This document shows, piece after piece, positions 1 through 6,797 of a stretch of 17,288 bases of DNA. Source of the DNA: Chloroflexota bacterium (GTDB lineage Bacteria; Chloroflexota; Dehalococcoidia; Lucifugimonadales; JAPUKM01); the NCBI GenBank assembly GCA_027295645.1, contig JAPUKM010000137.1, positions 1 through 17,288 of the forward strand, in the 5' to 3' direction. A model generated the notes under the pieces. The model searched no databases and had not been told where the DNA came from. It worked only from the letters and a program-made list of their open reading frames with translations. The stretch's first letter is position 1, and every line of letters begins with the position of its first letter. The translations under genes were made by a program, and so were the position numbers.

Positions 1-202
1 AATCGCCGGAGCAGCCATGCCGTGGAGTTGTGGGTGAACTCAGGGGGGAGCCTAAACAGAACGGGCCTCGCGACCCGTTTGTACAGCTGCCTGCCTTCCA
101 AGACCCTAAACCTGCTCATTATTCACGGTTGGTCCATAAAATTGCCCATAGATATAGGGCAACCCTCTTGCTCCGGTACAATATATAGGTAAATCGTTCA
201 GC

Positions 203-229
203 TTGTCCAGGGGTCTACAATGATATTAT
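203..229 (+). promoter_or_regulatory. Extended -10 promoter for the permease operon
   Basis: The -35 is TTGTCC (203-208) and the -10 is TATTAT (224-229), with TG one base upstream (221-222) forming an extended -10. The 15-bp spacer is short, which an extended -10 can tolerate. Predicted transcription starts near 236, giving a leader of about 140 nt before the first permease. Confidence 0.4.
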
Positions 230-231
230 AC

Positions 232-244
232 CAGGAAATTCCTG
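232..244. promoter_or_regulatory. 13-bp perfect dyad at the predicted start site (operator candidate)
   Basis: CAGGAA-A-TTCCTG is a perfect inverted repeat about the single central base 238. It begins three bases after the -10 hexamer and covers the predicted transcription start, the usual place for a repressor site. The binding protein is unknown and no regulator gene is adjacent. Confidence 0.35.
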
Positions 245-377
245 CGGATTTCTACGTTTCATGGGGCCGCCATCCTCCCGTTGCTGTGCTGGACATTCCC
301 ACTCAACGTGAGTACACTTTTCTAACTCACTCCGCGGTCGTATCGCTCAAGCGCCGGACCGACTGAGGATAGCCCCC

Positions 378-1355
378 ATGGCTCAATACGTGGCCCGACG
401 TCTTCTTGTGGCCGTTCCCGCGCTCCTTGGAGCCACCCTCCTCGCCTTCCTTATTCTCCGCGTTATTCCCGGTGACGTGGCGGAGATGATCCTTCGTGGG
501 GAGCAGGGAGAGGGAGCGGCCCTTCCCTACTCCCTGGAGCAGCTCCGGGAGGAGCTGGGACTCAACCGGCCGCTGGTGGTCCAGTACACGAGCTGGCTGT
601 GGGACATGGCGCGAGGAGACATGGGCAAGTCGCTCTTGACGGGTCGCTCAGTGGGTGCCGAACTGCTTCACCGGTTTCCCATAACCGCCCAATTGGCCCT
701 TATGGCCGCCATCCTGGGCGTGGGACTGGGCGTGCCCCTGGGTATATTCACGGCGGTCAGGCAGGACAGCTGGGGCGACTACGTGGGCAGGCTGGGGGCG
801 ATATTCCTTCTGGGGTTGCCCGGCTTTTGGCTGGGGCTGCTGGTCCTGCTCGTTGGGGTGAGGTACTTCGATTGGATACCTCCCGTTGGATACTATGCCC
901 TGTGGGACGACCCGAAGAGCAACCTGCTCCAGCTCATCTTCCCCGCCCTTATCCTTGGGTCTCATCAGATGGCCCTGATTGCCAGAATGACCCGGTCCAG
1001 CATGCTGGAGGTGCTGCGGGAGGATTTCATACGCACGGCCAGGGCCAAGGGCCTTCGGGAGCAGCTGGTGGTGGTGCGGCACGCCCTGCGGAACGCCCTG
1101 ATCCCCGTTTCCACCCTGGTGTTCCTCAACCTCGGGGCCCTCTTTGTAGGGACGGTGGTCATGGAGGAGGTGTTCACTATCCCCGGCATGGGCAGCCTGT
1201 TGCTGAACAGTCTGCGGTCTCGGGACTACACCATGGTCCAGGCGATCATCTTCCTTGCGGCCATGGCCTTCATCCTTATTAATCTGGCATCCGATCTGGT
1301 CTACGGCTGGATAGACCCCAGGATCAGCTATAGGGAGAGGCTGGGGAGCCCATAG
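378..1355 (+). CDS. ABC transporter permease, DppB/OppB type
   Basis: An inner-membrane permease subunit of the peptide/nickel (PepT) family of ABC importers. The 325 residues match the family's usual length. A first membrane helix (about 9-29) is followed by the typical N-terminal segment with a GLNRPL motif (61-66), then five more hydrophobic segments. The EAA loop that docks on the ATPase is at about 216-236 (DFIRTARAKGL, then HALRNALIP). The C-terminal FTIPGMG and WIDPR motifs are standard. ATG 378 follows GAGGAT (365-370) at a 7-nt spacing. The DppC-like partner starts 2 nt after the stop, so the two are one transcriptional unit. The substrate (di- or oligopeptide, nickel, or other) cannot be read from the permease. 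Confidence 0.93.
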   Translation: MAQYVARRLLVAVPALLGATLLAFLILRVIPGDVAEMILRGEQGEGAALPYSLEQLREELGLNRPLVVQYTSWLWDMARGDMGKSLLTGRSVGAELLHRFPITAQLALMAAILGVGLGVPLGIFTAVRQDSWGDYVGRLGAIFLLGLPGFWLGLLVLLVGVRYFDWIPPVGYYALWDDPKSNLLQLIFPALILGSHQMALIARMTRSSMLEVLREDFIRTARAKGLREQLVVVRHALRNALIPVSTLVFLNLGALFVGTVVMEEVFTIPGMGSLLLNSLRSRDYTMVQAIIFLAAMAFILINLASDLVYGWIDPRISYRERLGSP

Positions 1356-1357
1356 CT

Positions 1358-2284
1358 ATGATGGAGCGGGAGGCGGCACCTACCACGTCACGTGGCGTGT
1401 CTCTCAGAGGTGTGCCGCGGCAGATCGGCACGGTTCAGAGGAGGCTGTTCCGTTTTGCCAGGAGGAAGCCCCTGGGAGCAGCGGGCCTGGCCGTCGTGCT
1501 CTTCTGGGTGTTCTTGGCGGTCGCCGCCCCGCTGGCGACGCCGGGCCACGATCCGTACGACCAGGACTACACCGTTGCGTTGCAGGCCCCGGGGGCGGAC
1601 AGCTGGCTTGGGACGGACCGGTTTGGCCGGGACCTGTATACCCGGGTGGTCTACGGCTCCCGGATATCTCTGGTCATCGCGTTCACGGCCGTGGGCATCG
1701 GCGGCACGCTGGGGTTGCTGGCGGGTATCGCCAGCGGCTACATCGGGCGCTGGGTGGACGGCCTGTTGATGCGCCTGGTGGACATCCTCCTGGCCTTTCC
1801 CGGGCTGCTCCTGGCCCTGGCACTGATCGCGGTCCTGGGAGCGGGCGTGGACAGGATTATCATCGCCCTGACGGTGATCTCCGCCCCCTGGATGATGCGG
1901 GTTATCCGCGCTCAGACGCTCTCTACGAAGCAGAACCTCTACATTGAGGCGGCCAGGGCCATGGGAGCAAGCAGCGGCAGGATCATGGTGCGCCATATCC
2001 TGCCCAACGTGCTGCCACCCTACCTGATCATAGCCACCAGTCTGCTGGGGTTCTTTATCCTCATGGAGGCTACGTTGAGCTTCCTGGGACTGGGCGTTCC
2101 GCCGCCGGACCCCTCCTGGGGGAGGATGCTCAGCGGCAGCGCGCAGGAGCGTGCCCAGACGGCGCCCTGGCTGGTGGTCTTTCCCGGCATCGCCATCACC
2201 ACTCTGGTGATGGGGTTCAACCTGCTGGGCGATGCGCTCCGTGACCTGTGGGACCCGCGGCTCAGAAGCGGGCCTACGGGCTAG
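1358..2284 (+). CDS. ABC transporter permease, DppC/OppC type
   Basis: The second permease of the same importer, 308 residues. It has the N-terminal OppC_N-like helix (about 40-60), the GTDRFGRD signature (85-92), further membrane helices, the EAA loop (about 197-217, EAARAMGAS then RHILPN) and the DPSWG motif near 251. ATG 1358 is followed directly by a second ATG at 1361. Purine-rich sequence upstream (1333-1348) serves as ribosome binding site. No ATPase or binding-protein gene follows; instead the gene meets a convergent unrelated gene, so the rest of the transporter must be upstream or elsewhere. Its TAG stop (2282-2284) overlaps the stop of the convergent gene. Confidence 0.93.
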   Translation: MMEREAAPTTSRGVSLRGVPRQIGTVQRRLFRFARRKPLGAAGLAVVLFWVFLAVAAPLATPGHDPYDQDYTVALQAPGADSWLGTDRFGRDLYTRVVYGSRISLVIAFTAVGIGGTLGLLAGIASGYIGRWVDGLLMRLVDILLAFPGLLLALALIAVLGAGVDRIIIALTVISAPWMMRVIRAQTLSTKQNLYIEAARAMGASSGRIMVRHILPNVLPPYLIIATSLLGFFILMEATLSFLGLGVPPPDPSWGRMLSGSAQERAQTAPWLVVFPGIAITTLVMGFNLLGDALRDLWDPRLRSGPTG

Positions 2285-2574
2285 GCCTCGGCGATCTCGC
2301 CGTCGGTCCAGTCCGGGTCTGCCTCCAGGTGCCCCCGAAGCTGCTGGAACCACTGGTCCTGCTGCGGGTCCTGGGCGTTGGCGACGTACGAGTCCTTGTC
2401 CTGGAATATCGCGATCAAGACCGGCTCGTCGGGGTTGTCGTCGGGGATGAGGACGTAGCCGCCCACAACACCCTTCACGTTGGGTCGGCGTACACGGTTC
2501 CACTCGTTCAGCATGTTCACAATGGCCTGTGACTGGCCCGACTTGGCACGCATTCTTGCTACTGTCCCGTACAT
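2281..2574 (-). CDS. Antibiotic-biosynthesis-monooxygenase-fold small protein
   Basis: A 97-residue protein of the dimeric alpha/beta-barrel type (ABM/YgiN-like). It has the typical order: N-terminal strand with MYGTVARMRAKSG, helix (about 13-28), strands GGYVLIP and EPVLIAIFQD, then a helix starting DSYVANAQ. In this superfamily such proteins are quinol or small-aromatic monooxygenases, haem-degrading enzymes or proteins with no known reaction, so the substrate is open. ATG 2574 is preceded on the minus strand by GAGGAGA at about 7 nt, with a good promoter 30 nt further upstream. It appears monocistronic and converges on the permease operon. Confidence 0.72.
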   Translation of the reverse strand: MYGTVARMRAKSGQSQAIVNMLNEWNRVRRPNVKGVVGGYVLIPDDNPDEPVLIAIFQDKDSYVANAQDPQQDQWFQQLRGHLEADPDWTDGEIAEA

Positions 2575-2609
2575 AGCTTCTCTCCTCTGTTGTGTGGCAA
2601 TGTGCTGGG

Positions 2610-2638
2610 ATTGTACGGTGCCCGCGGTGGATAAGCAA
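2610..2638 (-). promoter_or_regulatory. Sigma-70-type promoter of the ABM-fold gene
   Basis: On the minus strand, TTGCTT (2638-2633) and TACAAT (2615-2610) are separated by exactly 17 bp. Predicted start is near 2603, leaving a leader of about 29 nt that contains GAGGAGA. Confidence 0.6.
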
Positions 2639-2687
2639 CGATGTACAATATCTCCAGCGTACGAACGATATGGTGAAGGAGACAGAC

Positions 2688-2945
2688 ATGCCCTATGGCA
2701 TCACCCTGAAGCATGACCAGGGGGGCGATCGGTTGGAGATCCGGTGCATGCACCAGAGCGGGTTGATGTATATGGTTCCCAGCGAGGCGAGCTGGGTGTG
2801 CTCCGCGGAGCACACCCATGCCCATGCCCTGGCGGGCTTCCTGGGCGAACTGGTGAAGCTCCAGGATGCCCGCGTGGGGGAGCTTATGCAGCGATGGGGC
2901 CTCTACTTCCGTGAACTGCCGGTGGAGGAGGAGGGGGCGGAGTGA
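2688..2945 (+). CDS. Small protein of unknown function, 85 residues
   Basis: I do not recognise this protein. ATG 2688 is chosen because AAGGAG (2676-2681) lies 6 nt upstream; the in-frame ATG at 2670 has no such site. It is soluble, with no signal peptide or membrane helix. It has an N-terminal beta-rich part (GITLKHDQGGDRLEIRCM), a central stretch with one Cys and four closely spaced His or Glu (WVCSAEHTHAHA), then a helix with FLGELVKLQDARVGELMQ and an acidic tail. The Cys/His cluster could bind metal, which is inference. A TACAAT hexamer at 2644-2649 may be its -10, but no -35 is visible. It is divergent from the ABM-fold gene. Confidence 0.6.
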   Translation: MPYGITLKHDQGGDRLEIRCMHQSGLMYMVPSEASWVCSAEHTHAHALAGFLGELVKLQDARVGELMQRWGLYFRELPVEEEGAE

Positions 2946-3002
2946 GCGGAGCGGCTGCGCGTTTGGGTGGCTGGCGGACCGTGGGGTTGAGCAGCGTCCG
3001 GG

Positions 3003-4850
3003 CTAGTCGGCGGGCGTTGGCTCAACCTCAGCTTCCAGGGGGGGTGCCTCCGATTCGAGCAGCTTGTTGAGCGCATCCCCCTCAATGGTCTCGTGGCTGA
3101 TGAGGTGCCGCGCCAGTTGCACCAGCTTGGCCTTATGAGCGGTCAGGAGCTCCGTGGCGGCAGTGTGCGCCGCCTGGATGATGGCATGGACCTCCTGGTC
3201 GATCTCCTCGGCGACCCTGTCGCCGTAGTCCCGCTGCTCGCTGATCTCTCTGCCCAGGAAGACCAGCTCCTCGCGCTTGCCGAAGGTCCGGGGGCCCAGC
3301 TTTTCGCTCATGCCGAACCTGGTCACCATGTTCCGGGCCAAGCGGGTGGCGTGCTCCAGGTCGTTGCTGGCGCCGGTGGTGATCTCCCCGAACGTCAACT
3401 CCTCCGCGACTCTGCCGCCCAGGGCCGTTGCCAGCATGTCGTTGAACTGTGCCCTGGTAGTCAGGTACCTATCCTCGGGCGGGACGAACCGGGTGTAGCC
3501 GCCCATCTGACCGCGGGCAACAATGGAGACCTTATGGACCGGGTCCGCGTGAGGAAGCAGGTGCCCCACCAGGGCGTGTCCGCCCTCGTGATAGGCGGTG
3601 ATCTCCTTCTCCCGATGGTTGACGATCCGGCTCTTGCGCTCCGGACCGGCTATGACGCGGTCGATGGCCTCACCGAACTCGTCGAAGGTGACGGTCTTCT
3701 TGCTGCGACGGGCAGCGAGGATAGCCGCCTCGTTGACCAGGTTGGCCAGATCGGCGCCACTGAACCCGGGCGTCTCCTTGGCCACCACCTCCATGTTGAC
3801 GTCTGTGTCTATCGGCTTGCCCTTGGAATGGACCTGCAGCACCTTGAGCCGCCCGGCGATATCGGGCAGGTCAAGGACCACGCGGCGGTCGAACCGGCCG
3901 GGACGCAGCAGCGCGGGGTCCAGGATGTCGGGGCGGTTGGTGGCGGCGAGGACGATGACGTTCACGCTGGATTCGAAGCCGTCCATCTCCACCAGTATCT
4001 GGTTGAGCGTCTGCTCGCGCTCGTCGTGCCCTCCGCCCAGGCCGGCACCCCGGTGCCTGCCCACCGCATCGATCTCGTCCACGAACACGATGGCCGGGGC
4101 GTTACGCTTGGCCTGGTCGAACAGGTCACGCACGCGGGAGGCGCCGACGCCGACGAACATCTCAACGAATTCGCTGCCGCTGATGGAGAAGAAGGGAACG
4201 CCCGCCTCTCCGGCGACGGCGCGGCTCATCAGTGTCTTCCCGGTGCCGGGAGGCCCGACCAGCAGCACGCCCCGGGGGATCCTGGCCCCCAGAGAGAGAA
4301 ACCGCTCCGGGTATTTGAGGAACTCAACGACCTCCTGAAGCTCCTCCTTGGCCTCATCCACTCCGGCCACATCGGCGAAGGTGACGGAGGGCCTGTTGCC
4401 CACAAACATGCGGGCACGGCTCCGTCCGAAGCTCATGGTCTGGTTGTTGCTCCCCTGCGCCTGGCGGACCATGAACAGAAGGACACCACCGAAGAAGATG
4501 AGCGGCAGGAAGCTGAACAGCAGGCCGAAGATGTTGGAGAGGCCGCTGGAACCACGCACCTCCACCTCTACTGCGCTGGCGTCAACGCCGGCATCCCGAA
4601 GCATCTCCAGGACGCTGGCACCATCCTCTTTGCGGGAGCTGAACTCCTGGCCGTCCTTGGTGCGTACGCTCAGGGAGTTGCCATCAACCGCAATGGACTG
4701 AAGCCTGCCGGACTGGGCCATAGCGACCACTTCACTGATGGAGACCTCCGTGCCAGATCCACGACCTGGGAAGAAGGTGAAGAAGATCGCTATGATAGCG
4801 ACGATGATCAGCAGGTAAACGAAGCTATTCTTCATCCAACGGTTTCTCAT
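3003..4850 (-). CDS. ftsH: ATP-dependent zinc metalloprotease FtsH
   Basis: Membrane-bound AAA+ protease for quality control and turnover of regulatory proteins; it works as a hexamer with its catalytic part in the cytoplasm. The 615 residues run: TM1 (about 9-27), extracytoplasmic FtsH_ext domain, TM2 (about 107-128), then the AAA module with Walker A GPPGTGKT (199-206), pore loop MFVGVG (231-236), Walker B IVFVDEID (254-261) and the second region of homology with arginine fingers (R316, R319). The M41 peptidase has HEGGH (421-425) as zinc site, with Gly where many homologues have Ala, and D497 as likely third ligand. ATG 4850 gives the normal first helix close to the N terminus; its Shine-Dalgarno is weak. 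It has its own promoter. Confidence 0.97.
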   Translation of the reverse strand: MRNRWMKNSFVYLLIIVAIIAIFFTFFPGRGSGTEVSISEVVAMAQSGRLQSIAVDGNSLSVRTKDGQEFSSRKEDGASVLEMLRDAGVDASAVEVEVRGSSGLSNIFGLLFSFLPLIFFGGVLLFMVRQAQGSNNQTMSFGRSRARMFVGNRPSVTFADVAGVDEAKEELQEVVEFLKYPERFLSLGARIPRGVLLVGPPGTGKTLMSRAVAGEAGVPFFSISGSEFVEMFVGVGASRVRDLFDQAKRNAPAIVFVDEIDAVGRHRGAGLGGGHDEREQTLNQILVEMDGFESSVNVIVLAATNRPDILDPALLRPGRFDRRVVLDLPDIAGRLKVLQVHSKGKPIDTDVNMEVVAKETPGFSGADLANLVNEAAILAARRSKKTVTFDEFGEAIDRVIAGPERKSRIVNHREKEITAYHEGGHALVGHLLPHADPVHKVSIVARGQMGGYTRFVPPEDRYLTTRAQFNDMLATALGGRVAEELTFGEITTGASNDLEHATRLARNMVTRFGMSEKLGPRTFGKREELVFLGREISEQRDYGDRVAEEIDQEVHAIIQAAHTAATELLTAHKAKLVQLARHLISHETIEGDALNKLLESEAPPLEAEVEPTPAD

Positions 4851-4883
4851 AAAGACTCACTCAATTTGGGCGCACACTCTTCC

Positions 4884-4911
4884 ATTCTACCTCAAAGCAG
4901 GCCAGAGGCAA
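4884..4911 (-). promoter_or_regulatory. Promoter of ftsH
   Basis: On the minus strand, TTGCCT (4911-4906) and TAGAAT (4889-4884) are separated by 16 bp. Predicted start is near 4877, about 27 nt before the ftsH ATG. Confidence 0.5.
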
Positions 4912-4952
4912 AGTACGGGCCGCTACGCAGTCAATCTGTGCCGGTGGAGAGA

Positions 4953-4973
4953 CTTCTTAGATGCGGTAAGAAG
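4953..4973. promoter_or_regulatory. 7-7-7 perfect inverted repeat upstream of the ftsH promoter
   Basis: CTTCTTA and TAAGAAG flank a 7-bp spacer (4960-4966). The dyad is about 45 bp upstream of the ftsH -35. Its geometry suits a dimeric regulator, but it matches no operator that I know, including the HrcA CIRCE element. Confidence 0.35.
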
Positions 4974-5156
4974 CAGCTCGGTTTGAGCGTGTCAAGCAGT
5001 TGAGCGAGCATTCTCCCGCCTCAAAGGGCAAAGGTCGCTCAACAACATCACCGTACGTCGCCATATGAAGGTTACTCTTCATTGCTATCTGGCTCTTTTG
5101 GTGATGCAGGCGATTCAATAATCGGGGCAATCCATTGAATACAAAACCCTCATAGC

Positions 5157-5765
5157 CTAAGCGTCTCCTATTGCAAGTACATCCAATTCTATGTCCTTGA
5201 GCTGCCCCTTGCGGTCAAAGGTTTGTATGCTGATCCCATCAACGGTCTTGCCCTCTACTTCGAACAGGCCTTCTGTCGGCGTTATAGAGAGATGGTAATC
5301 GGTGTTAGCGTAAGCCTTATTCCACAGTATGTCCCGCTGGCCCGCCGCCCCACCATCCGTCACGCTGGTAACATTCTCTGATTGACCAATGAAATTGCCA
5401 TCTGCGCCAATATGAGCGCGGCTGATAAGTAAGCCTGGTAGCTCTTCGGGTGAAGCTGGTGCCAAAAGTTCTGGTACGCCAGGTTGGGACACTATATTAG
5501 CGACAAGGGCCTCTAGGTTTGTAATGCGTACCGGAAGACTACCGCCGCTCTCAGCTTTATGTAGACGATAAAGCAATCGTATCACTACGACCCAAAAAGC
5601 GAGAGCCAAGATGATGAACAGCAAGTCATTACGTGTTAACCCCCATACCACCGCTTCATCACGAATTTCCCGCAAGTCAAAGGCATATCCGATAACTCCA
5701 ACGATGAATGCAACGGCCATCACTAGCAACCCAACCACAAGCAGTAAGTCTTTGAGTAGCCACAT
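5157..5765 (-). CDS. Two-helix membrane protein of unknown function
   Basis: Not recognised. From the ATG at 5765 the product is 202 residues. It has two membrane helices (about 3-28 and 48-66) with a short charged loop DLREIRDE between them, then a linker and a C-terminal soluble domain of about 130 residues with alternating beta-type stretches (YHLSITPTEGLFEVEG, VDGISIQTFD, IELDVLAIG). The frame stays open upstream to 5888, but that extension would overlap the divergent gene's promoter and start and looks non-conserved. GTG 5771 is an equally possible start; neither has a strong Shine-Dalgarno. Its codons are clearly less GC-rich than those of its neighbours, suggesting recent transfer or relaxed selection. 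Confidence 0.55.
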   Translation of the reverse strand: MWLLKDLLLVVGLLVMAVAFIVGVIGYAFDLREIRDEAVVWGLTRNDLLFIILALAFWVVVIRLLYRLHKAESGGSLPVRITNLEALVANIVSQPGVPELLAPASPEELPGLLISRAHIGADGNFIGQSENVTSVTDGGAAGQRDILWNKAYANTDYHLSITPTEGLFEVEGKTVDGISIQTFDRKGQLKDIELDVLAIGDA

Positions 5766-5821
5766 GCCCACGATTCTACCACCGAGAATCGGTGCCTCGC
5801 AGAAATATGCAACACGCTCGT

Positions 5822-5851
5822 TTGACACCCTATCCAAGGACTGCATACAAT
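5822..5851 (+). promoter_or_regulatory. Near-consensus promoter of the GreA-like fusion gene
   Basis: TTGACA (5822-5827) and TACAAT (5846-5851) are separated by 18 bp. Predicted start is near 5858, giving a leader of about 20 nt. The 15-mer TTTGACACCCTATCC at 5821-5835 recurs exactly in the promoter of the CorC-type operon on the opposite strand (14065-14051). Confidence 0.65.
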
Positions 5852-5880
5852 AGGGTTTTCGCACCAGCGGAGGGATGCCC

Positions 5881-6693
5881 TTGAGCAAGCAGAGCGGAGC
5901 ACGATTGCCTGATGTCTTGACCGACTACCTGGCACTGGTAAAGGGCACAGGAGGCCAAGCAGCTCAGGGAGAGTTGAATCGATTTATCCGATGGTGTGGA
6001 CGCGACCGGGGTGCAGGGGACCTGACCCCTTTGGAGATCGAGGAGTTCTGCGCCACCCTGGAGGGGATAGGCGACGACCGCAGCCATCGCCTTGCGATAG
6101 TCAAGATGTTCCTGTCCCACCTCCACCGGGCGGGACTCACCACGACAAATTTGGCCCGCCACGCCAAGATCCGACGCAGTACAAAGACGGCACGCTTTCA
6201 GAGCACGAAAGGTATTGCTGCAACGGCGGTCCAGCTTACACAGGAGCATTTCCAGGAGATGGAGACCCAGCTCGTCGCCCTGAAGGAGGCCCGTCTTCAA
6301 ACAGCCAAGGAGATCCGCCGGGCGGCCGCGGACAAGGACGTCTCCGATAACGCCCCTCTGGACGCGGCACGGGAGCGGCAGGGACATATTGAGGCACGCA
6401 TCCGGGAGATGGAGAGTACGCTACGACGCGCCACGATCCTGGAAAAGGGGAAAAAGAATACCCGCAAGGGCAGTAAGATTGCCCTTGGTTCCCGCGTGGT
6501 GCTCCGCCATAAGGAGACCAGAAAGAGCATTACCTACCTTCTGGTGGAGACCAACGAAGCCGATCCCGCGAATGGGAAACTCTCTGTAGCCTCCCCCGTG
6601 GGCAAGGCCGTTGTCGGCCACGCTAAAGGCGATACGGTGGAGGTGGCCACCCCGGGGGGGACGGCCTCCTACGTGGTGGCCAGAATAGAGTAG
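5881..6693 (+). CDS. GreA/GreB-type elongation factor with N-terminal recombinase-like SAM domain
   Basis: Probable RNA polymerase secondary-channel factor. Start: GGAGGG (5869-5874) touches the ATG at 5875 but lies 6 nt before the in-frame TTG at 5881, so TTG is preferred (270 residues); ATG 5875 adds two. Residues about 10-95 resemble the core-binding SAM-like domain of tyrosine recombinases (LNRFIRWCGRDR, LTPLEIEEFCATL, VKMFLSHLHRAGL). No catalytic recombinase domain follows. Residues about 116-187 are the GreA-type coiled coil, with acidic tip residues D153 and D156 (DVSDNAPLDAA) where GreA has its Mg-coordinating acids, and GHIEARIREME after it. Residues about 200-270 are the GreA C-terminal FKBP-like domain (GKLSVASPVGKAVVG, GDTVEVATPGG). 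Ordinary GreA is about 158 residues. RNA-cleavage stimulation is inferred from family; the N-terminal role is unknown. Confidence 0.85.
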   Translation: MSKQSGARLPDVLTDYLALVKGTGGQAAQGELNRFIRWCGRDRGAGDLTPLEIEEFCATLEGIGDDRSHRLAIVKMFLSHLHRAGLTTTNLARHAKIRRSTKTARFQSTKGIAATAVQLTQEHFQEMETQLVALKEARLQTAKEIRRAAADKDVSDNAPLDAARERQGHIEARIREMESTLRRATILEKGKKNTRKGSKIALGSRVVLRHKETRKSITYLLVETNEADPANGKLSVASPVGKAVVGHAKGDTVEVATPGGTASYVVARIE

Positions 6694-6797
6694 CCTTCGC
6701 TTGCCCGGCCACCCATGAAGGGCCGCCTGCGCGGCTGGAAAGCCCCCCGCTATTCTTCGATGATCCCCAGGAGGGGGCCACCTGCTCCGGGCACGGC

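Larger units (their letters stand above)
1..377. other. Gene-poor leader upstream of the permease operon
   Basis: No recognisable protein is encoded here. Two plus frames stay open from the left edge to stops near 192 and 186, but neither translation resembles a family I know, so a gene tail cannot be claimed. A 6-bp stem (60-65 with 74-79, loop of 8) is followed by only a short T stretch and could be a weak terminator of an upstream gene. A second small hairpin (335-339 with 357-361, with CGC/GCG inside) sits just before the ribosome binding site of the first permease. The promoter and dyad are listed separately. Confidence 0.5.
4851..5156. other. 306-bp gap upstream of ftsH, rich in inverted repeats
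   Basis: No gene is supported here. Besides the ftsH promoter the gap holds three perfect spaced dyads: CTTCTTA/TAAGAAG (4953-4959 and 4967-4973, spacer 7), ATGAAG/CTTCAT (5065-5070 and 5077-5082, spacer 6) and ATTCAAT/ATTGAAT (5113-5119 and 5134-5140, spacer 14). The heptamer TTGAGCG occurs at 4983-4989 and 5000-5006, and inverted at 5036-5042. None is followed by a T-run that would make a clear terminator for the minus-strand gene ending at 5157. The stretch is visibly AT-richer than the flanking genes. Confidence 0.5.

Noticed and set aside
1..192. Tail of a protein gene at the left edge
   Set aside because: Open frames exist but the translations match nothing that I recognise and codon use does not favour one frame.
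1388..2689. A long minus-strand open frame covering the DppC gene and the ABM-fold gene
   Set aside because: It is Arg/Gly/Pro-rich with no recognisable family and opposes a certain permease gene.
4967..4995. A perfect TTGACA on the minus strand upstream of ftsH (4995-4990)
   Set aside because: At 17 bp the matching -10 would be TTCTTA, a poor hexamer; the TTGCCT/TAGAAT pair nearer the gene is better.
3093..5003. A long open frame antisense to ftsH (over 600 codons)
   Set aside because: It is a shadow of the high-GC ftsH codons; the translation shows no domain, and ftsH is certain.
5766..5888. N-terminal extension of the two-helix membrane protein to 5888
   Set aside because: It would overlap the divergent gene's promoter and start codon and would place 41 unconserved-looking residues before the first helix.
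5881..6165. A tyrosine recombinase or phage integrase gene
   Set aside because: Only the SAM-like core-binding part is seen; the catalytic R...HxxR...Y domain is absent and GreA-type domains follow in the same frame.
6694..6797. A GCCGC/GCGGC hairpin (6722-6735) as terminator between the GreA-like gene and bioY
   Set aside because: The stem is only 5 bp with no T-run on either side.
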